A DNA stretch of 64,000 bases from Siphonodentalium dalli (lineage: Eukaryota > Mollusca > Scaphopoda > Gadilida > Siphonodentaliidae): contig CP136068.1 of the NCBI GenBank assembly GCA_032622095.1, positions 10,461,729 to 10,525,728 of the forward strand, given 5' to 3'. Positions 33,925 to 46,130 of this stretch are shown here, piece by piece; the stretch's first letter is position 1, and every line of letters begins with the position of its first letter. The translations under genes were made by a program, and so were the position numbers. Under the pieces are notes generated by a model that was not told the origin of the DNA, ran no database searches, and worked only from the letters and a program-made list of their open reading frames with translations.

Positions 33925-34960
33925 GCCATGATTATACCATGATTTTGTATTAATACGAGCGTCAGAGCTCAAAAATTTATGCAGTGTAACTATATTTATA
34001 TGTATACATTTAAATATATATATAGATACTGGTAAAATAATCACTACCGTACCTAAAACTAGTTCGCCAACAACGGTTATATATAAATACGAGTAGCATT
34101 TATGTAATAGTAATATATGTAATTTTACACCAGGAACACTAAATAGATAAATAATATGTCAGTAATTACAAATTTAGTAACACTGTTAAAGCAGAGCGGT
34201 GGGGTGACCTGATTTCTGTGTTTAGGACTGCAGGAAAGCATAGCTTTCCGTCCATTCCGTGCACCACCACAATGGTCTGATGAGAACATGGTATATGCGC
34301 ATCATTGCATCCGGGCCCGATCGTTGACATCGTGTACGCCATGCACTTGGCAACACCGTCAACACGAAGTTGTTCCGGGTTGTACTCCCTTATGCTATAA
34401 AACAACATGTATTCAATGGCCGTAATTACGTTGAATGCTTGTGTCTCGAATCAACAGGTGAGGATACTACAAAATAAACAATGCAAGTCATCACAACCAA
34501 CCAGTCCGAAAACCTCGAGTGTTGTATAATTGTTCAATGACAAGAATGAGATTAATGAATAAATGCCAAGACCATGCCACACTTTTGTATTAATTTGAGA
34601 AACAAAGCTCGTGAAACGTGTATGCAGTGTAGCTGAATACATGCGTGTAGTTCTTCGAAATTATTCTGGGGACCAATATTGAATACCATACATAAATATG
34701 TCATCCAATATGTTGAGGGTAATCATACTACGATTATATACTATATAATTCGAGACGCATGTGTTTACTTTACACTGTTTACATCTTTAATAGCATTGTT
34801 AAACCAGACTTGTGGGGTGGCACGACTTGCAACTTTTACTACATTACCATGTACATGACTCCATAACGGCAGACCAGGTTTTCCATGCATTTCTAGAACG
34901 CCATGAAATATACTCACAAGAGTCTGCCTTTCATAATAACTATGTATAATATTTGATATC
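33925..34960. repeat. Local tandem duplication (~610-630 bp), with a third partial copy at ~31.73-31.92 kb
   Basis: ttttgtattaatacgagcgt near 33943 recurs as ttttgtattaatttgagaaa near 34573, and cactgttaaagcagagcggt (34179) recurs as cattgttaaaccagacttgt (34794). A related piece with ttttgtattaattcgagcga and actaccgcacctaaa lies at 31730-31890, on the other side of the LINE remnant. The copies are about 70-75% alike. Open frames within both copies do not stay in register. Confidence 0.6.
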
Positions 34961-35950
34961 ATATTTTATGTATCAAAATGCACCTCAAAGGAATGGGAAT
35001 GCTAACTTCAATCAGAATAGCGATGTTAACTCATCTGACAATTTACATAAAATTCGAACATTCCGTAAACATTTATTGCGAAATGTGGTAAAAATGAAAA
35101 TGCAGAATATCAAACCACAAGTCCAAACAGAATACAAACTATACTTTTATACAACATTGTAAGAGACTCGTGTTATTCATAACAAATACTCTGCTGACGA
35201 TATTTGGGGGAATCGAGAGTCATCGTGGACCTCGATCTTTGAAACCACTTTCGATTCTACATGTTAACATTCAAAGTTCATTACCATAACTCGACATACT
35301 AACAACCGAATCATCAGACTTTGATATAATGGCATTTTCTGAAGATCGGCAATCTAACGAAGAGCTGCATAGTGAAACGTAAAGTATGGGGAGTAGCTTT
35401 TTATATACGGGATACAATAGCTTCAAATGCAGGAGCGACCCAGAAGGTCTGTATTTGGAATGCGTCTGGATATAGTTAAGTACATGTGTCGATACATGCA
35501 TTGGTTTACTTGATGTGTTCACCGACCACCATAATCTCCTAATAACGACTGGAATAAAATCAAACTAAACATTCCATGCGCCCATTCAATCATACAGTCA
35601 TATTATAGTAACAGGCGACCCCAATTGTAATCAAGTAGCTTAAAAAAACGAATGATATTAACAGTTTATGTCGTGAAATAGGATTGGAATAACTGGTCAA
35701 GACAGCAACACACTTTACATAATCTTCTGCATCCCTTATCGATTTATTTCTCATTGGAAATGATAATATTGAGAAAATCATTCCATACTTGATACTTGGT
35801 TTGCTGATCTAATAAGCTATCATTGCCCCATTGTACTCAGAATTAACATCAGCGATATTATAATTCGCACGGAACATTATAAGAAGGAAGTGTGGCAATT
35901 TGATGAGGATAAATCTGATGATTTGACTGATGCATATCCATCAGTGATGT
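34961..35950. other. No recognisable feature
   Basis: Only short open frames on either strand, with no domain or repeat identified. Confidence 0.45.
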
Positions 35951-36056
35951 TATATCCATCAGTGATTTTTCAAGATCGCAGTTATAGATTATGGAGAAAT
36001 TGTAACGTGACTTCCGGTTAGTAACCGTGTGGAGATTGCAAAAAAAACGCGGAATT
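35951..36056. repeat. 105-bp direct repeat, left copy
   Basis: The block from agtgatttttcaagatcgca to aaaaaaaacgcggaatt is identical to 36612-36716, exactly 660 bp downstream. The words tatccatcagtgat directly to the left are themselves duplicated (35926 onward). The two copies bracket 555 bp. This could be a miniature LTR-type element (TRIM) or a recent segmental duplication. LTR hallmarks (TG...CA, polypurine tract, target duplication) are not clear. Confidence 0.85.
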
Positions 36057-36611
36057 AACCTGGCGACATGAGTACTGTTTAGCATACTATACTGGTTTCA
36101 GTATGCACTGAACAAAACTATTTCGGTACGTGACAATGAACCACCATGAATGAACAGTCAAATCAGAAAATTGATCGGATAACGTACACGACTCTATAAA
36201 AGGGGAAAACAAAAAACAAAACAATCCCTGAATCATGAGCTGTTTATAAAACAAAACGTAAAGAAGTAATCACTGAAGTACGGAACACTAAACACCGGCA
36301 TGTCAGTAAATCGAATAATGTCTTGGATAATCAATCAACAGATAGCCGTATATGGTGGATAATGCTTAATAAGTTCATAAACCACAGAGAAAACCAATCC
36401 CTGTAATATCTCATAACTTTGAACTGATAAGCGATCCCATTAACAAGGCTAACGTGTTTGACGATTATTTCCCAGGGATTTCAACCATCTCAATATCAAT
36501 TGAACCGGACTTGCCAGCGTTTCAATTGCTAACCGGCGAGACTTTATCTAATAGAAACCACCAAGGGTGCTTATAACTAAGGCAGGTGAATGACGTCATA
36601 TAATTTTTCTC

Positions 36612-36716
36612 TATATCCATAGTGATTTTTCAAGATCGCAGTTATAGATTATGGAGAAATTGTAACGTGACTTCCGGTTAGTAACCGTGTGGAGATTGCA
36701 AAAAAAACGCGGAATT
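36612..36716. repeat. 105-bp direct repeat, right copy
   Basis: The identical partner of the block at 35951-36056. The bracketed 555 bp has no ORF of note. About four bases after the left copy, the sequence tggcgacatgag could be read as a tRNA primer-binding site, but this is weak. Confidence 0.85.
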
Positions 36717-37029
36717 GGAAATGAAGCATCGCGATAAAAATGAAAGTAACTACTTCACAACTTACGAAGAATTCACATGTGATTTAAGTCTATTAATTGC
36801 ATCTAGACCAATTTCGTTGGTTAGTTTAATGAAAACTAAAAAGGAATAAGTCATGACGATAATCCAGACAAGATTTTGTCTTGTCAATTTGGCATGTCGT
36901 CTCCGTCGTGACCACTGCGTGATGTTACATAAATTATTCTTAGCGTTATGTCGCCGAAAAAAGGCAAATTTGAGGCACACCATGTATGGTTGCTCCAACT
37001 AGGCGGAACGGTGTTGACCCTAAAATCCT

Positions 37030-38900
37030 GTAAAAATGTTCTTCTCTAGCTGCCCCACTTGGTCATATGTTTAATATTTTCATAGAGAAATATTCTTTTC
37101 CAACTGAATTTAAAATTGTCAATGTAGTCCTAATATTTAGAAAAGACGATCCAAGTCAGGTGACAAATTATAAACCCGTTGTCCCTCCTTAGTTGTATAT
37201 CGAAGTTTTCCGAAAAATGCATACTTGATCATTTGACATAACATTTGCGAAATAATGGACTCTTATCAAACCACCAATCATGATTTACCCCGAAGACACT
37301 ACCGTCTACCATGCAATTAACTGAAATATACAACGACATTATCTATTTACTGGCTACTGGAAAATAAGTCAGTAGCTTATTTTGCGACATTAGTAAGGCA
37401 TGCGATACAGTCTGGCATCGTGGTATCTTGTTGAAAATGGAGCAGCTGTGGACACTTACATTAATGATTAACGTACTATTTAAATTCAAGAGAACAGGCT
37501 GTGGTTTTGGCAAATTCGAAATATATACTGACGAAAGAACCGGCAAGAGTGTTCGATGGATAACTACTCGGCCCTCTCCTATTTTAATAAACGTTAACGA
37601 TATAGTGGATGTGGTAGAATTTAATATTAAATTGTTCGCACGCCACTTTTCCTAATCGTAGAAGATCCGCACATTTGATGAATCGTGACATTTAAAAAAA
37701 ATGTGTTTGTCAGAGAAATGGCTAGTTCCATTTAGTGATATAACGACAAAATCTGTTCTGTTCGCATGAAGGGACATTACATGATACACCCTGACTTCAA
37801 TGATAGGTAAAGTGGCAACATTTACATGGGGAATTCAGTGTTAATTTTCAAGACAAGATTACTCAATATTTACGAACTGTACCGTATAATAATACTTCAT
37901 GCCATGCTGGAATGTTTGGGCACATATCTAGTGACAACTCAAAGCAGATTTTTTATTTTATGTTTTGTTTTGTGACATTTGATCTAAATATTATAAACAA
38001 TGACAAACAATGGTGACATTTTTAATAATGTCCAATACTATCCAACCTGGGATGACTATTAAAATTTCCCTTCGCATTGTCACTAGATAAGTTTTCAAAC
38101 TTTCCAAAAAGGTACGACATGGTCACCTGTGCTTTTGTAAGGTTTTATCAATCTTTTCTAAAATACTAACACTGAATACTTAATTCCCCATTCAATAGTT
38201 GCTACTATACATCCATCGTAATACTTTCAGGGCAAGCGATATCATACGTAAATACGCATAAACACCTTGGTCTCTTTGGCAATGGTCAGATCATATTGAA
38301 GAAATAGTTACTAAAGCATACCCAGTACTATCTCTGCTTCATAGAACAAGTTTGTCTTAGACATAAAGACGTTGGAGTGAATTTTAGAATAAGGTCTCCT
38401 GGGATAACTGAAACATAGAAGAGAGTGACATGGCAGAAGCTTGTTACATGAGCGACAAAAGGTGTCGGTTTTGAATCCATCCTTGCAGAAACGCAAAACT
38501 AGTTCAGTTCTATAAAATGGCACGCAAACACATACCGCCATATATGTATATTCATGTCCCACCCCCTGCTGGGAATATGATGACTGACTTGGATCGCTTT
38601 TCATGGAATACCATATCGTATAGACAGTAATTCATACATTATTCAATTGAGCTTTGGAATAACCTACCCAACGAAACTAGAAATAAACCATCATTACCGA
38701 GTTTGAAAGCAATAGTAAATCATTATAATTCAACAAAGGCAACACCGCCTTATTATTTATGTTAGTATTCAATGATCGCTCAAATACATTACTATCTACT
38801 GTGAATATAGTGTACAGGATGATCCAAAATGTATATGTGGAGAGATCGAGACAGCGTCTCATTATTTATTTGATTGTCAAATATATTTGTAACAAAGACG
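37030..38900 (+). pseudogene. Jockey/CR1-like LINE ORF2 remnant
   Basis: Plus-strand frames give, in order, pieces matching APLGHMFNIFIEKYSFPTEF, VTNYKPVV (RT block 1), FRKMHT, QLTEIYNDIIYLLATGK, FCDISKACDTVWHRGILLKM (block A, catalytic Asp), then after a gap NVNDIVDVVEFNIKLFA (the block C region, YADD box lost). Further on come HKHLGLFGNGQ-like and DHIEEIVTKAYPVLSLL (about 38255-38335). Near the end, ELWNNLPNETRNK and DPKCICGEIETASHYLFDCQ (about 38820-38885) form the C-terminal zinc-knuckle-type motif. Stops, frameshifts and a large gap between the block A and B regions make it inactive. A MITE at 37795-38210 interrupts it. Confidence 0.78.
37795..38210. mobile_element. MITE inserted in the LINE remnant
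   Basis: The left end ggtaaagtggcaacatttac and atggggaattcagtgttaat is mirrored at the right end by attaacttaattcccc-type sequence (acactgaatacttaattccc, attcaatagttgctactata). A related copy of the right half is at 48060-48230. The element separates RT-core sequence from the C-terminal LINE sequence, consistent with insertion after the LINE. Confidence 0.65.
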
Positions 38901-39374
38901 CAAGAGCACCGATAAATTGTCATTATATATAGCCATTGAAACCGTTTCAAAGAGACCAAACTAATTAAATTACAATTAAAATGTTAACATTTTAAACAGG
39001 TCCATAAATGTAATGAGTACTCGAAGCGATTCAGAAGACAGTGATCAAATTTGGGCGAGTAGTACACATGCTAATGGAAAATGACATTTGGGAAGACGAG
39101 GTCTATCTATTAACACTCATGTTATGATATAGTAGCACACGTTGTACTTTTATATGTATTTCACAAAGTTTGTATGTACACTTATGAGAACAGAATTATT
39201 TATTCATATATCTACCCACACACATACAAGACCAAAATTAAGCATATAAATACAACATTTTTTACTTATGTGACATGACCACTTAAATGACACAGGACCC
39301 ACGGAATAAGCATTTTATAATGCTTTTTGTCAGATCAATATATCCTCGATATAATATATCTAGTATATTGATAA

Positions 39375-40450
39375 TTAATTTTGTATGCGCCATTGCATAT
39401 ATATATTTGACTCATACATAATGGTTGCACTGATCACCAACGCATGAGAGCTCTCTGACGAATGGAAACAAGCCATATTTCCGACTAAATCCTGAAAAAT
39501 TACCCATAATTCTGCTGTGGTTAAGGAGTATATTATTTTGGGCAGTACTGTACATCTGATTAGGAATAGGTCACGTCTAACCCGGTATGAGGAAAGAATA
39601 AACATCATTTGACTTGACTGTGGCTGAAATGTGTGATGTTGCCTGCCAGTGGTATTTGTTCTCAGCCGAACACGATGGCTTCGATGAACATCATATACAG
39701 AAAGAGGAACTCCTATTTGGTTAGGTACTTCTAACACTATCGTGTTAGTCTTTTCTCTTGGTTGTTCGGGGACACCAGATATTCGCTTTCTTGTTCCGAT
39801 TTGTCAATTTTGTTTGTTAGAATTCGCACTTCATTCTCGCGAATATCTCTTTTCCTTTTTAGTTCAGCTATACTTATATCTTGTTTTATCGTGTTTCTCA
39901 CAGCGAATTGTTCGAAATTCCGGAATGTCCTTCCCAAGATATTCCATGACAGATTTATGTTCAGTTCTGGATGTTAGATTAACTGTAGCTAAGTTTCCAA
40001 ACTCACCACGAGTCATTTCTGATATAACATATCTGAATAGACATGTCATCATAGCACGGAACTTCTCGATGATGCGCTCGGTGCTAAGTTTGTATTATAT
40101 ATTTTTTCAAAATAGGCCTTTGGTAGATAATCTGGGCTCATCCTGATTTCACTATAAGAACTATCAGGGCGAGTGTCTGTTGACGATTGATTGTATTAAA
40201 AACTTACTTTGTCCGTATCGAATTGATATGACGGTTTAGATTTGGTATCATTAATTTCGGATGGAGAGAAAGGTGATACACTAGATTCATGGACTCTCTT
40301 TGTATTTGATTATGCAGTAGGTCTGTTTACAATATCAGCCTTGACTGAATTTATGTTTGAATGGTTGCAGTCTTCTTTTGAATCGGCCACCGTGACATCA
40401 ATTTCAATACCAGTGGTTGCCATGTCCTTGTCGATGGTTAGATTACTCAT
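39375..40450 (-). pseudogene. LINE ORF1-like (RRM/coiled-coil) remnant, orphaned
   Basis: Minus-strand frames from the ATG at 40450 read MSNLTIDKDMATTGIEIDVT, VADSKEDCNHSNINSVKADI, then (after a stop) SSVSPFSPSEINDTKSKP, SEIRMSPDYLPKAYF, and, frame-shifted, IIEKFRAMMTCLFRYVISEM. A coiled-coil-like stretch follows (ISIAELKRKRDIRENEVRIL, TNKIDKSEQESEYLVSPNN). The end reads VPNQIGVPLSVYDVHRSHRV and SSYRVRRDLFLI, which resembles the VDRSHRVG ... IIVKFTSYRVRR region of LINE ORF1 RNA-binding proteins. Stops and frameshifts make it a pseudogene. No ORF2 follows on this strand. Confidence 0.65.
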
Positions 40451-40754
40451 GTTTATGTTTGAACAGAACACCACACTAGATGTTTGATGACAGTTGGGTG
40501 CTTGACACAGATAATATTACTATCACAACCGAGAGTACCACAGGCAATTGACTAATGGACATATGTCAAGTACACCACATTTCACTCTTTAGATAACTAA
40601 TAGAAAGTCACTATTCTTTTTTGTTATTGTTGTATTATTGAATATCAGCTGAAACAAGATTTCGGGAGCGTGTAAGGGGTCTGCAACCGAGTTGTGCGTT
40701 AGAGACCTGCGACCCAATGCATGTATGCGATTCACGCACATATGGACCCATATA

Positions 40755-41410
40755 TTCACATAGGTTCGTATTCGACATATTTGATGAAATAAGTCATAGT
40801 GAGCTTATTTTAATTTGTTGGTATGTTTTTTTATTTATTTTATTAAATTCGTTTTAATCACAATTTTGAAGAAAAAAACTAGCGTTGTTATAACCTCCGC
40901 CAGGGTAACTTGGGTCATCACACCAAATTTGTTAGAAATCGGTCCAGTGGACTGGGAGAAATGTCCGGACAGACATATATTCTCCAATTTAACCTCGTGA
41001 AAATGGGTTCATATCGGACCTGGAATTCTGGAATAAGCTCATAGTGGACATATACCCGTTATTCAATTGTATGGCGCGGGCCACAGTGAAACATATTATA
41101 AATAGGGTACATCTGGTGTTGCAACATATCCTCGTGCAAATAGGTTCATATTGGACTTAAATATTCACATCTATGTTCACATTGGACTTATTTGATTCTG
41201 AAATAGGCCCATAGTGAGCTTATTTTTTAGAAAAAGTTTAGTTTCTTATCTATTTAATTAATTGCTTTTTTCTACACAATTTTCGCAAACTTAAAGTTGT
41301 TATAACCTCCGCCAGGGTATCCCGAGTCACCGCACCAATTTGTTTTTAAATTGGACCAGCAATCTGATAGAATAATCTGGACCGAGAGACAGACGGACTG
41401 ACATATCCTA
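40755..41410. repeat. Tandem duplication, unit ~410 bp
   Basis: The phrases ataggttc-tattggactta, atagtgagcttattttt and gttgttataacctccgccagg occur in the same order at 40760-40985 and 41165-41400. The last phrase is 413 bp apart (about 40885 and 41298). Copies are about 80% alike. The second ends where the Helitron candidate begins. Confidence 0.75.
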
Positions 41411-42009
41411 CTTTTTATCTACCATATATTTTGAGACTTCCGTATATGTGTATATCCTTTATAGACTCGAAAACGGCTCGACAGATTGAGCCCAAACTTG
41501 CTATCTAAGGGTAAAAAGCCACGAGAAGTACCGTCGCATCGCTTCTGAGAACGTCCGAGCACTCATTCACCCTTCGCCCTGCCATCGTCGTTGGAATTGA
41601 TGGGTAAATGATTAAGGAGCGTTCGTATCTGCGGTGTCGTTGTTAAAGGGCGTTTATATACACCAGTATAAATACGACTCAATCGACAGTCTCTGAAACT
41701 GGGGAGATCGAGACGAAATTTCGTACTTAGGGCTTACAAGGGACCTTGCAACGGGTACCTACAAATGACCTTGGGCGATATCGCGGGCGTCAGCGGTGAC
41801 ACCGACGTGAAAGTTGTTATGTACGGTCAACTCGGGACGGGAATATTTTTGTCGGGTTATTTTGTGCACCCAACATGACCTTGAAACAGGTACCCGCAAA
41901 TGATAGCATGCTGTCGGCGTGCCTGTACGGGGTTACCTTGAAAAACAAAAATCAATGGATCGACCAAAGCCATGGGACCAATCCCGCCAGTGGCGGGCTA
42001 ATCTGCTAG
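41406..42009 (+). mobile_element. Non-autonomous Helitron candidate
   Basis: The 3' end has the textbook arrangement: a perfect GC-rich hairpin (cccgcc agt ggcggg, 41983-41997), eight bases, then CTAG immediately before T (42010). A TC start preceded by A at 41405/41406 (A|TCCTACTTTTT) gives a 604-bp element inserted between A and T. The exact 5' end is an inference, because other A|TC positions exist nearby. The interior is more GC-rich than its surroundings and has no Rep/helicase ORF. A short 80-codon frame near the 3' end is incidental. Confidence 0.68.
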
Positions 42010-42069
42010 TATTTATATGTGCGATAAGTCTCACCAACGATAGCAATCCGAAGTATTTCAGTGACTGCG

Positions 42070-42345
42070 GGCCACGTCATGCCGTTGGAATGCGCAACAT
42101 GCACTTAGAAAATGACGTAATCGTCAGTCAATTCCTATCTAAGCAAACCACACCTACATGAACAATGGGGACATCTAAATATAGACCAAATGAACAATAC
42201 GTCACGTCGTCGAAATGGGGGACATGACCCCAAAGTCAACAACGTAATCGTTATGTATATCCCACGTAAACATACACACCATGTCATTGAAATGCGGGAC
42301 ATACACAATAGGGAAAACAAAAACGACACGTTGTTGGAATATATT
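42070..42345. repeat. Degenerate tandem repeat (~80 bp)
   Basis: Phrases of the type cacgtcgt-gaaatggggga-cat recur near 42075, 42200, 42280 and 42330, mixed with gacgtaatcgt and aacgtaatcgt. The decay is too great to define a clean unit. Confidence 0.5.
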
Positions 42346-42649
42346 GACTAGTCAACGGATGTTTGGTGGTTATGATATATTTGTATAACAATTATATATC
42401 AGTCCTTCAATTTGGCGGCTGTTTGCCATCTGGATAGGGGGGGCTTTATATGAATCACTGAACTAAATGGTTTCCAATAGACGACAGTGTTAACGTTTAA
42501 ACCAAATTCACTGAATTTAAGCATACAGGCCACTCCACTGATGTTTACCCAGCTAGATCGACACCAGTTGATCACGAAAATGCTAGAAAGATCATAGGTT
42601 ATGTGTTTACTGTTTAAAATAAATCCCCAGGTGTATCAGGGCTATTACA

Positions 42650-42690
42650 CGGCCAAAAACCCCGGCCAAAACCCGGCCAAAAACCCCGAA
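42650..42690. repeat. Short CGGCCAAAACC tandem repeat
   Basis: Four imperfect copies of cggccaaaaacccc lie in the putative first intron of the candidate gene whose exon is at 42722-42821. Confidence 0.85.
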
Positions 42691-42721
42691 CTACAGCAGC
42701 TAGTTAAATAAATACACTTAC

Positions 42722-42821
42722 CTTCACCGTTAGCATTCAACGGTGCACTCGCTCCCGACTCTTGAACACATTTAGCTCCCTGGTTCAGATACGTCTTTGT
42801 ATCCAAGATGGCCGCCAACAT
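42722..42821 (-). CDS. Candidate first coding exon of an unidentified gene
   Basis: The minus-strand ATG at 42821 opens 33 codons, MLAAILDTKTYLNQGAKCVQ then ESGASAPLNANGE. The exon ends GAA G followed by a strong donor (gtaagtg), phase 1. Local composition is richer in G+C and the codons look protein-like. The plus strand over the start carries CAAGATGGCCGCC, which resembles a YY1-type motif common near 5' ends of genes. The start context (ttctATGt) is weak. An alternative is an internal exon starting after ctgaaccag. No downstream exon was found on this strand. I do not recognise the protein. Confidence 0.38.
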
Positions 42822-42839
42822 AGAATATGTGACCAAGTA

Positions 42840-45800
42840 AATTTCAATTACTCAGGAAGTTTATGGGATTTTACGTCGTGCGATATGTCATTATATTGAT
42901 AATTGAATATTCCTTAGTTATATGTATAAATAAATCAGATATATTAAAATTGGCCGCCAAATATGACTCGTTTTCACTAATATCTTCTATATTAGTTTCT
43001 GCTGTTTGGAACTGGTTGAGAATTGTGACTTTATTTTGTATTTGTTTATATTAAATGATCAGTGTCATATAAGGTTTACTTATATTATACATACAGCGCT
43101 TGTGGAATACAATAAATATATCGGTTCCGAACGTAGTGTAACCCAAAACCAATTGCTGATCAAAAACATGGAACGGATTCGTGTTCCCTTTGAGCCAAAC
43201 GACAAATATGAGTTTCAATGCTTGATATTACTGAGAACGACATTCAAATATATTGCACACGACTAGAACGAAGAGAGAACAGCTCCTCATGTGTTGATCC
43301 CGCATGACACAGTCGTGGAGCTTTTAACAGTATTCGTAAAATTTGATTGAAACCTTGTATCGACAAATCGTTTCTAGGATGTCGTTAAATATTAAATAAT
43401 TTGCTCATCGATTAGGGTCATTGGATTTTGACCACAGAGTAATCAAACAAATTCCGCAGGGATTCAAACGAAATTTGTTTAATTACTATGCCGATCAAAA
43501 TCAATGACCCCAAATCGATATGTACATGTAAGTCATGTCTTATAATCATATACCAGCACATATTAATAGAACATGAAAAATGTGATCTACTTTTCAAAAC
43601 TACCACAACAATTGTAAGTAACATAAGTAGAGTGTTCAAATTCCAATACAATCGCCCAATAACCACACGCAACTTGAAGTGACGTATGTGGTTCGTAGCG
43701 TTTTGTGACGTGGACACAGAGGGCGGCACACGGTCGGCTTGGTGTGGCATAGTGTTCGTCGTTTTTTATGAAATAGCCCACTTCATTTAATGCCTGATAA
43801 ACGTCGGACATCTTTGTGTATCCGTATCGCGATTTGTACTGATTCTTAAGGAAGCTAATTTGCGAATGCAGAGGCTGTGTGATTATATTAATATGAACGA
43901 TGTTGACACGAAGTACACCCAGTTTAATGGATGTTTTTTATCCAGGATTCGTGCGCAATAGATAAGTCTAGCATAAAAATACACTGGTAACTTGTCACGT
44001 GTGTTACCAATATAGAAGAGCCATTGTGGTTGCCATCTTGGGTCGCATCGCAATGTGTCGGTAGCATTCTACAGCAGCATCATAAATATGGGCCAATTGT
44101 CCAACGGCGGTCATGTTGGACACTATCATGTCTGGGGTTTCTACACGGCCACGTATTTTTAATGCTAACAAGTTTAAGATGGTGACGAAACAGCATGAGA
44201 AGAATATTTCCAAAATATATACAATCTGTCCAACGTACTCTCATCATATTAAACGAGGTAGTTCGTTTACGCCGTAACATAACTTAAATTTCGAGAACAG
44301 AAACGACAATTAGCACTTCTGCCTTACAAATTGATTAGATCATTCTAATTTTATTACTAAGTTTTTTTTAAGTATTTCTTGTAAACGTATATGGAAGAAC
44401 GCATCCGTATAGGTCGAACCCATGCGACAATGGTGTCGACCTGCGAAGGTGTTTACCCCGATCTGATAGGGTGTTAAGCTTTTAGGTAATTTTGAGTAAT
44501 CAGTGCGGACTACCCATCATATCTCTGCATATATATATCGCAAAATTATCACAGAACATTTTGGTATCCGTAACAATAACATCTGGTACTAATTCCATTG
44601 GTTATGGTACAATTTCCGCGCACACATTTCTGATCAATACGTTTAATATTATGAAAGTCAGCATGATAATATGCGTCCAAGTTCGGCATATGTTATTTCA
44701 TTAGTTTATTCCGGTAACGAAAATAGTCTAGTTGACTTCCTGTAACAGTCTTTTTTAAATTTGTCGTAGATCTATCATATATTATGTCAGCGTTCGCCTT
44801 TAACACGATTCTAGAGGACCGTGCCCATTCACACACAAAAGTACACACTCGTGAGACCCACCATACAACGTAACATGTTTTGAAGACGAAATGAAAGACG
44901 TTTTGATGTTTCATAGAAATAGAAATAATTATTTGGTTGACGAAGTTGATTATCAGGTAATTCGACTTTTAATATTGTGTGTTCGTAACTAGTGTCAGAA
45001 CCGCACTAAAATAATGCCGTTTTAGACCACACCGCAAAATTCAAACTTCACTACAAAGGGTTTCATTCCTGTGGCGATGGCTATTTTATTTATGGGAAAT
45101 CATAGGAAAGATGTGATATGTATTTTATTCTGACACTGAGAAGGTTATCTCGATCTTGATCTTGATTAGTCGAAAAACATCTCACCGCACTGTGTTAAGT
45201 TTGCGTTAATTAATTATTAATATTTTGTTTAGAGTTGTTTGGGTTTCTGATAGCATTGGCAAAAGTATTAGCGGATCCTGGATTAAGTGCCGTTTGTGCT
45301 GTCCCAGTTACAAGTTTATTGCAGAGAGGCACAACATCCGAAACGAAACTGAATATGTAGATGACCGAGTAGCCAAAAAGGATTTTTCAACAGTGGGGTT
45401 GTGTATGACGACTTTAACGGTGGGATTGTTGAGGTTATCCAAAGAAGAGATGATTCTTTAACGATACATTTTTGGCTGAGAATATTCCAATCCAATTTTC
45501 GTTTAGAATTGCGGTTCATACGAATAGTTTCTAGAATAGAATCGTGCTAATATATATTGAATTTGATCAAATTCATGGATAAGATTATCGTAGTAATGAT
45601 CACATTAAGAGGAGGTATATTCAATAACACGAAGAACTAGTCCGAAATAGGCTTTATCGCTTATTGCGTTGTGACAGCCATGAAGATGAATTTTTAGAAG
45701 CTTGAGGACGCAATTTGCTTTGTTACAAGTCATATTTATGTTTGTTCCAGCCGATATCGCATGACCAATCAGGGCCTAATGTCCATTTTATTATCTCCTA

Positions 45801-45860
45801 TAATTTTCTCCCGCATACGTTAGATGTCGCTCCGAAACATATTTACACCAGTGTGACCTT
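42840..45860. other. No recognisable feature
   Basis: About 3 kb of AT-rich sequence, presumably upstream of the candidate exon at 42.8 kb. Open frames of 60-110 codons occur on both strands and overlap each other. None has a domain or splice pattern that I can support. Confidence 0.45.
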
Positions 45861-45863
45861 GGA

Positions 45864-46130
45864 GTGTTATCTTCCTGTACAATTATAGATGTGGGTCATG
45901 TATGCGGATACCGATGCGGAGGTTATGGGTTCATACTCGTTCAGATGCTATCATTGGTTTGTTATTACTGCAATCACCGATATGGGTCGTGGCACATCAT
46001 CATATTTAACATACATTGGTTCTCAGCTTCAGAAGTGTTCCCTTCCTGATATATTATAGATGTGTGCCCTGTTTGCGGATACAAATATGGGTGCATACTC
46101 ACGGATCTGCATCGTGCTGCAACAGCTAGT
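45864..46130. repeat. Two-copy tandem repeat, spacing 171 bp
   Basis: gtgttatcttcctg...attatagatgtg...catgtatgcggatac at 45864 recurs as gtgttcccttcctg...attatagatgtg...cctgtttgcggatac at 46035. It looks like an old duplication. Confidence 0.65.

Noticed and set aside
34166-34962. Paired minus-strand ORFs suggesting duplicated exons
   Set aside because: The two copies do not keep the same reading frame across the duplicated block, so non-coding duplication explains them better.
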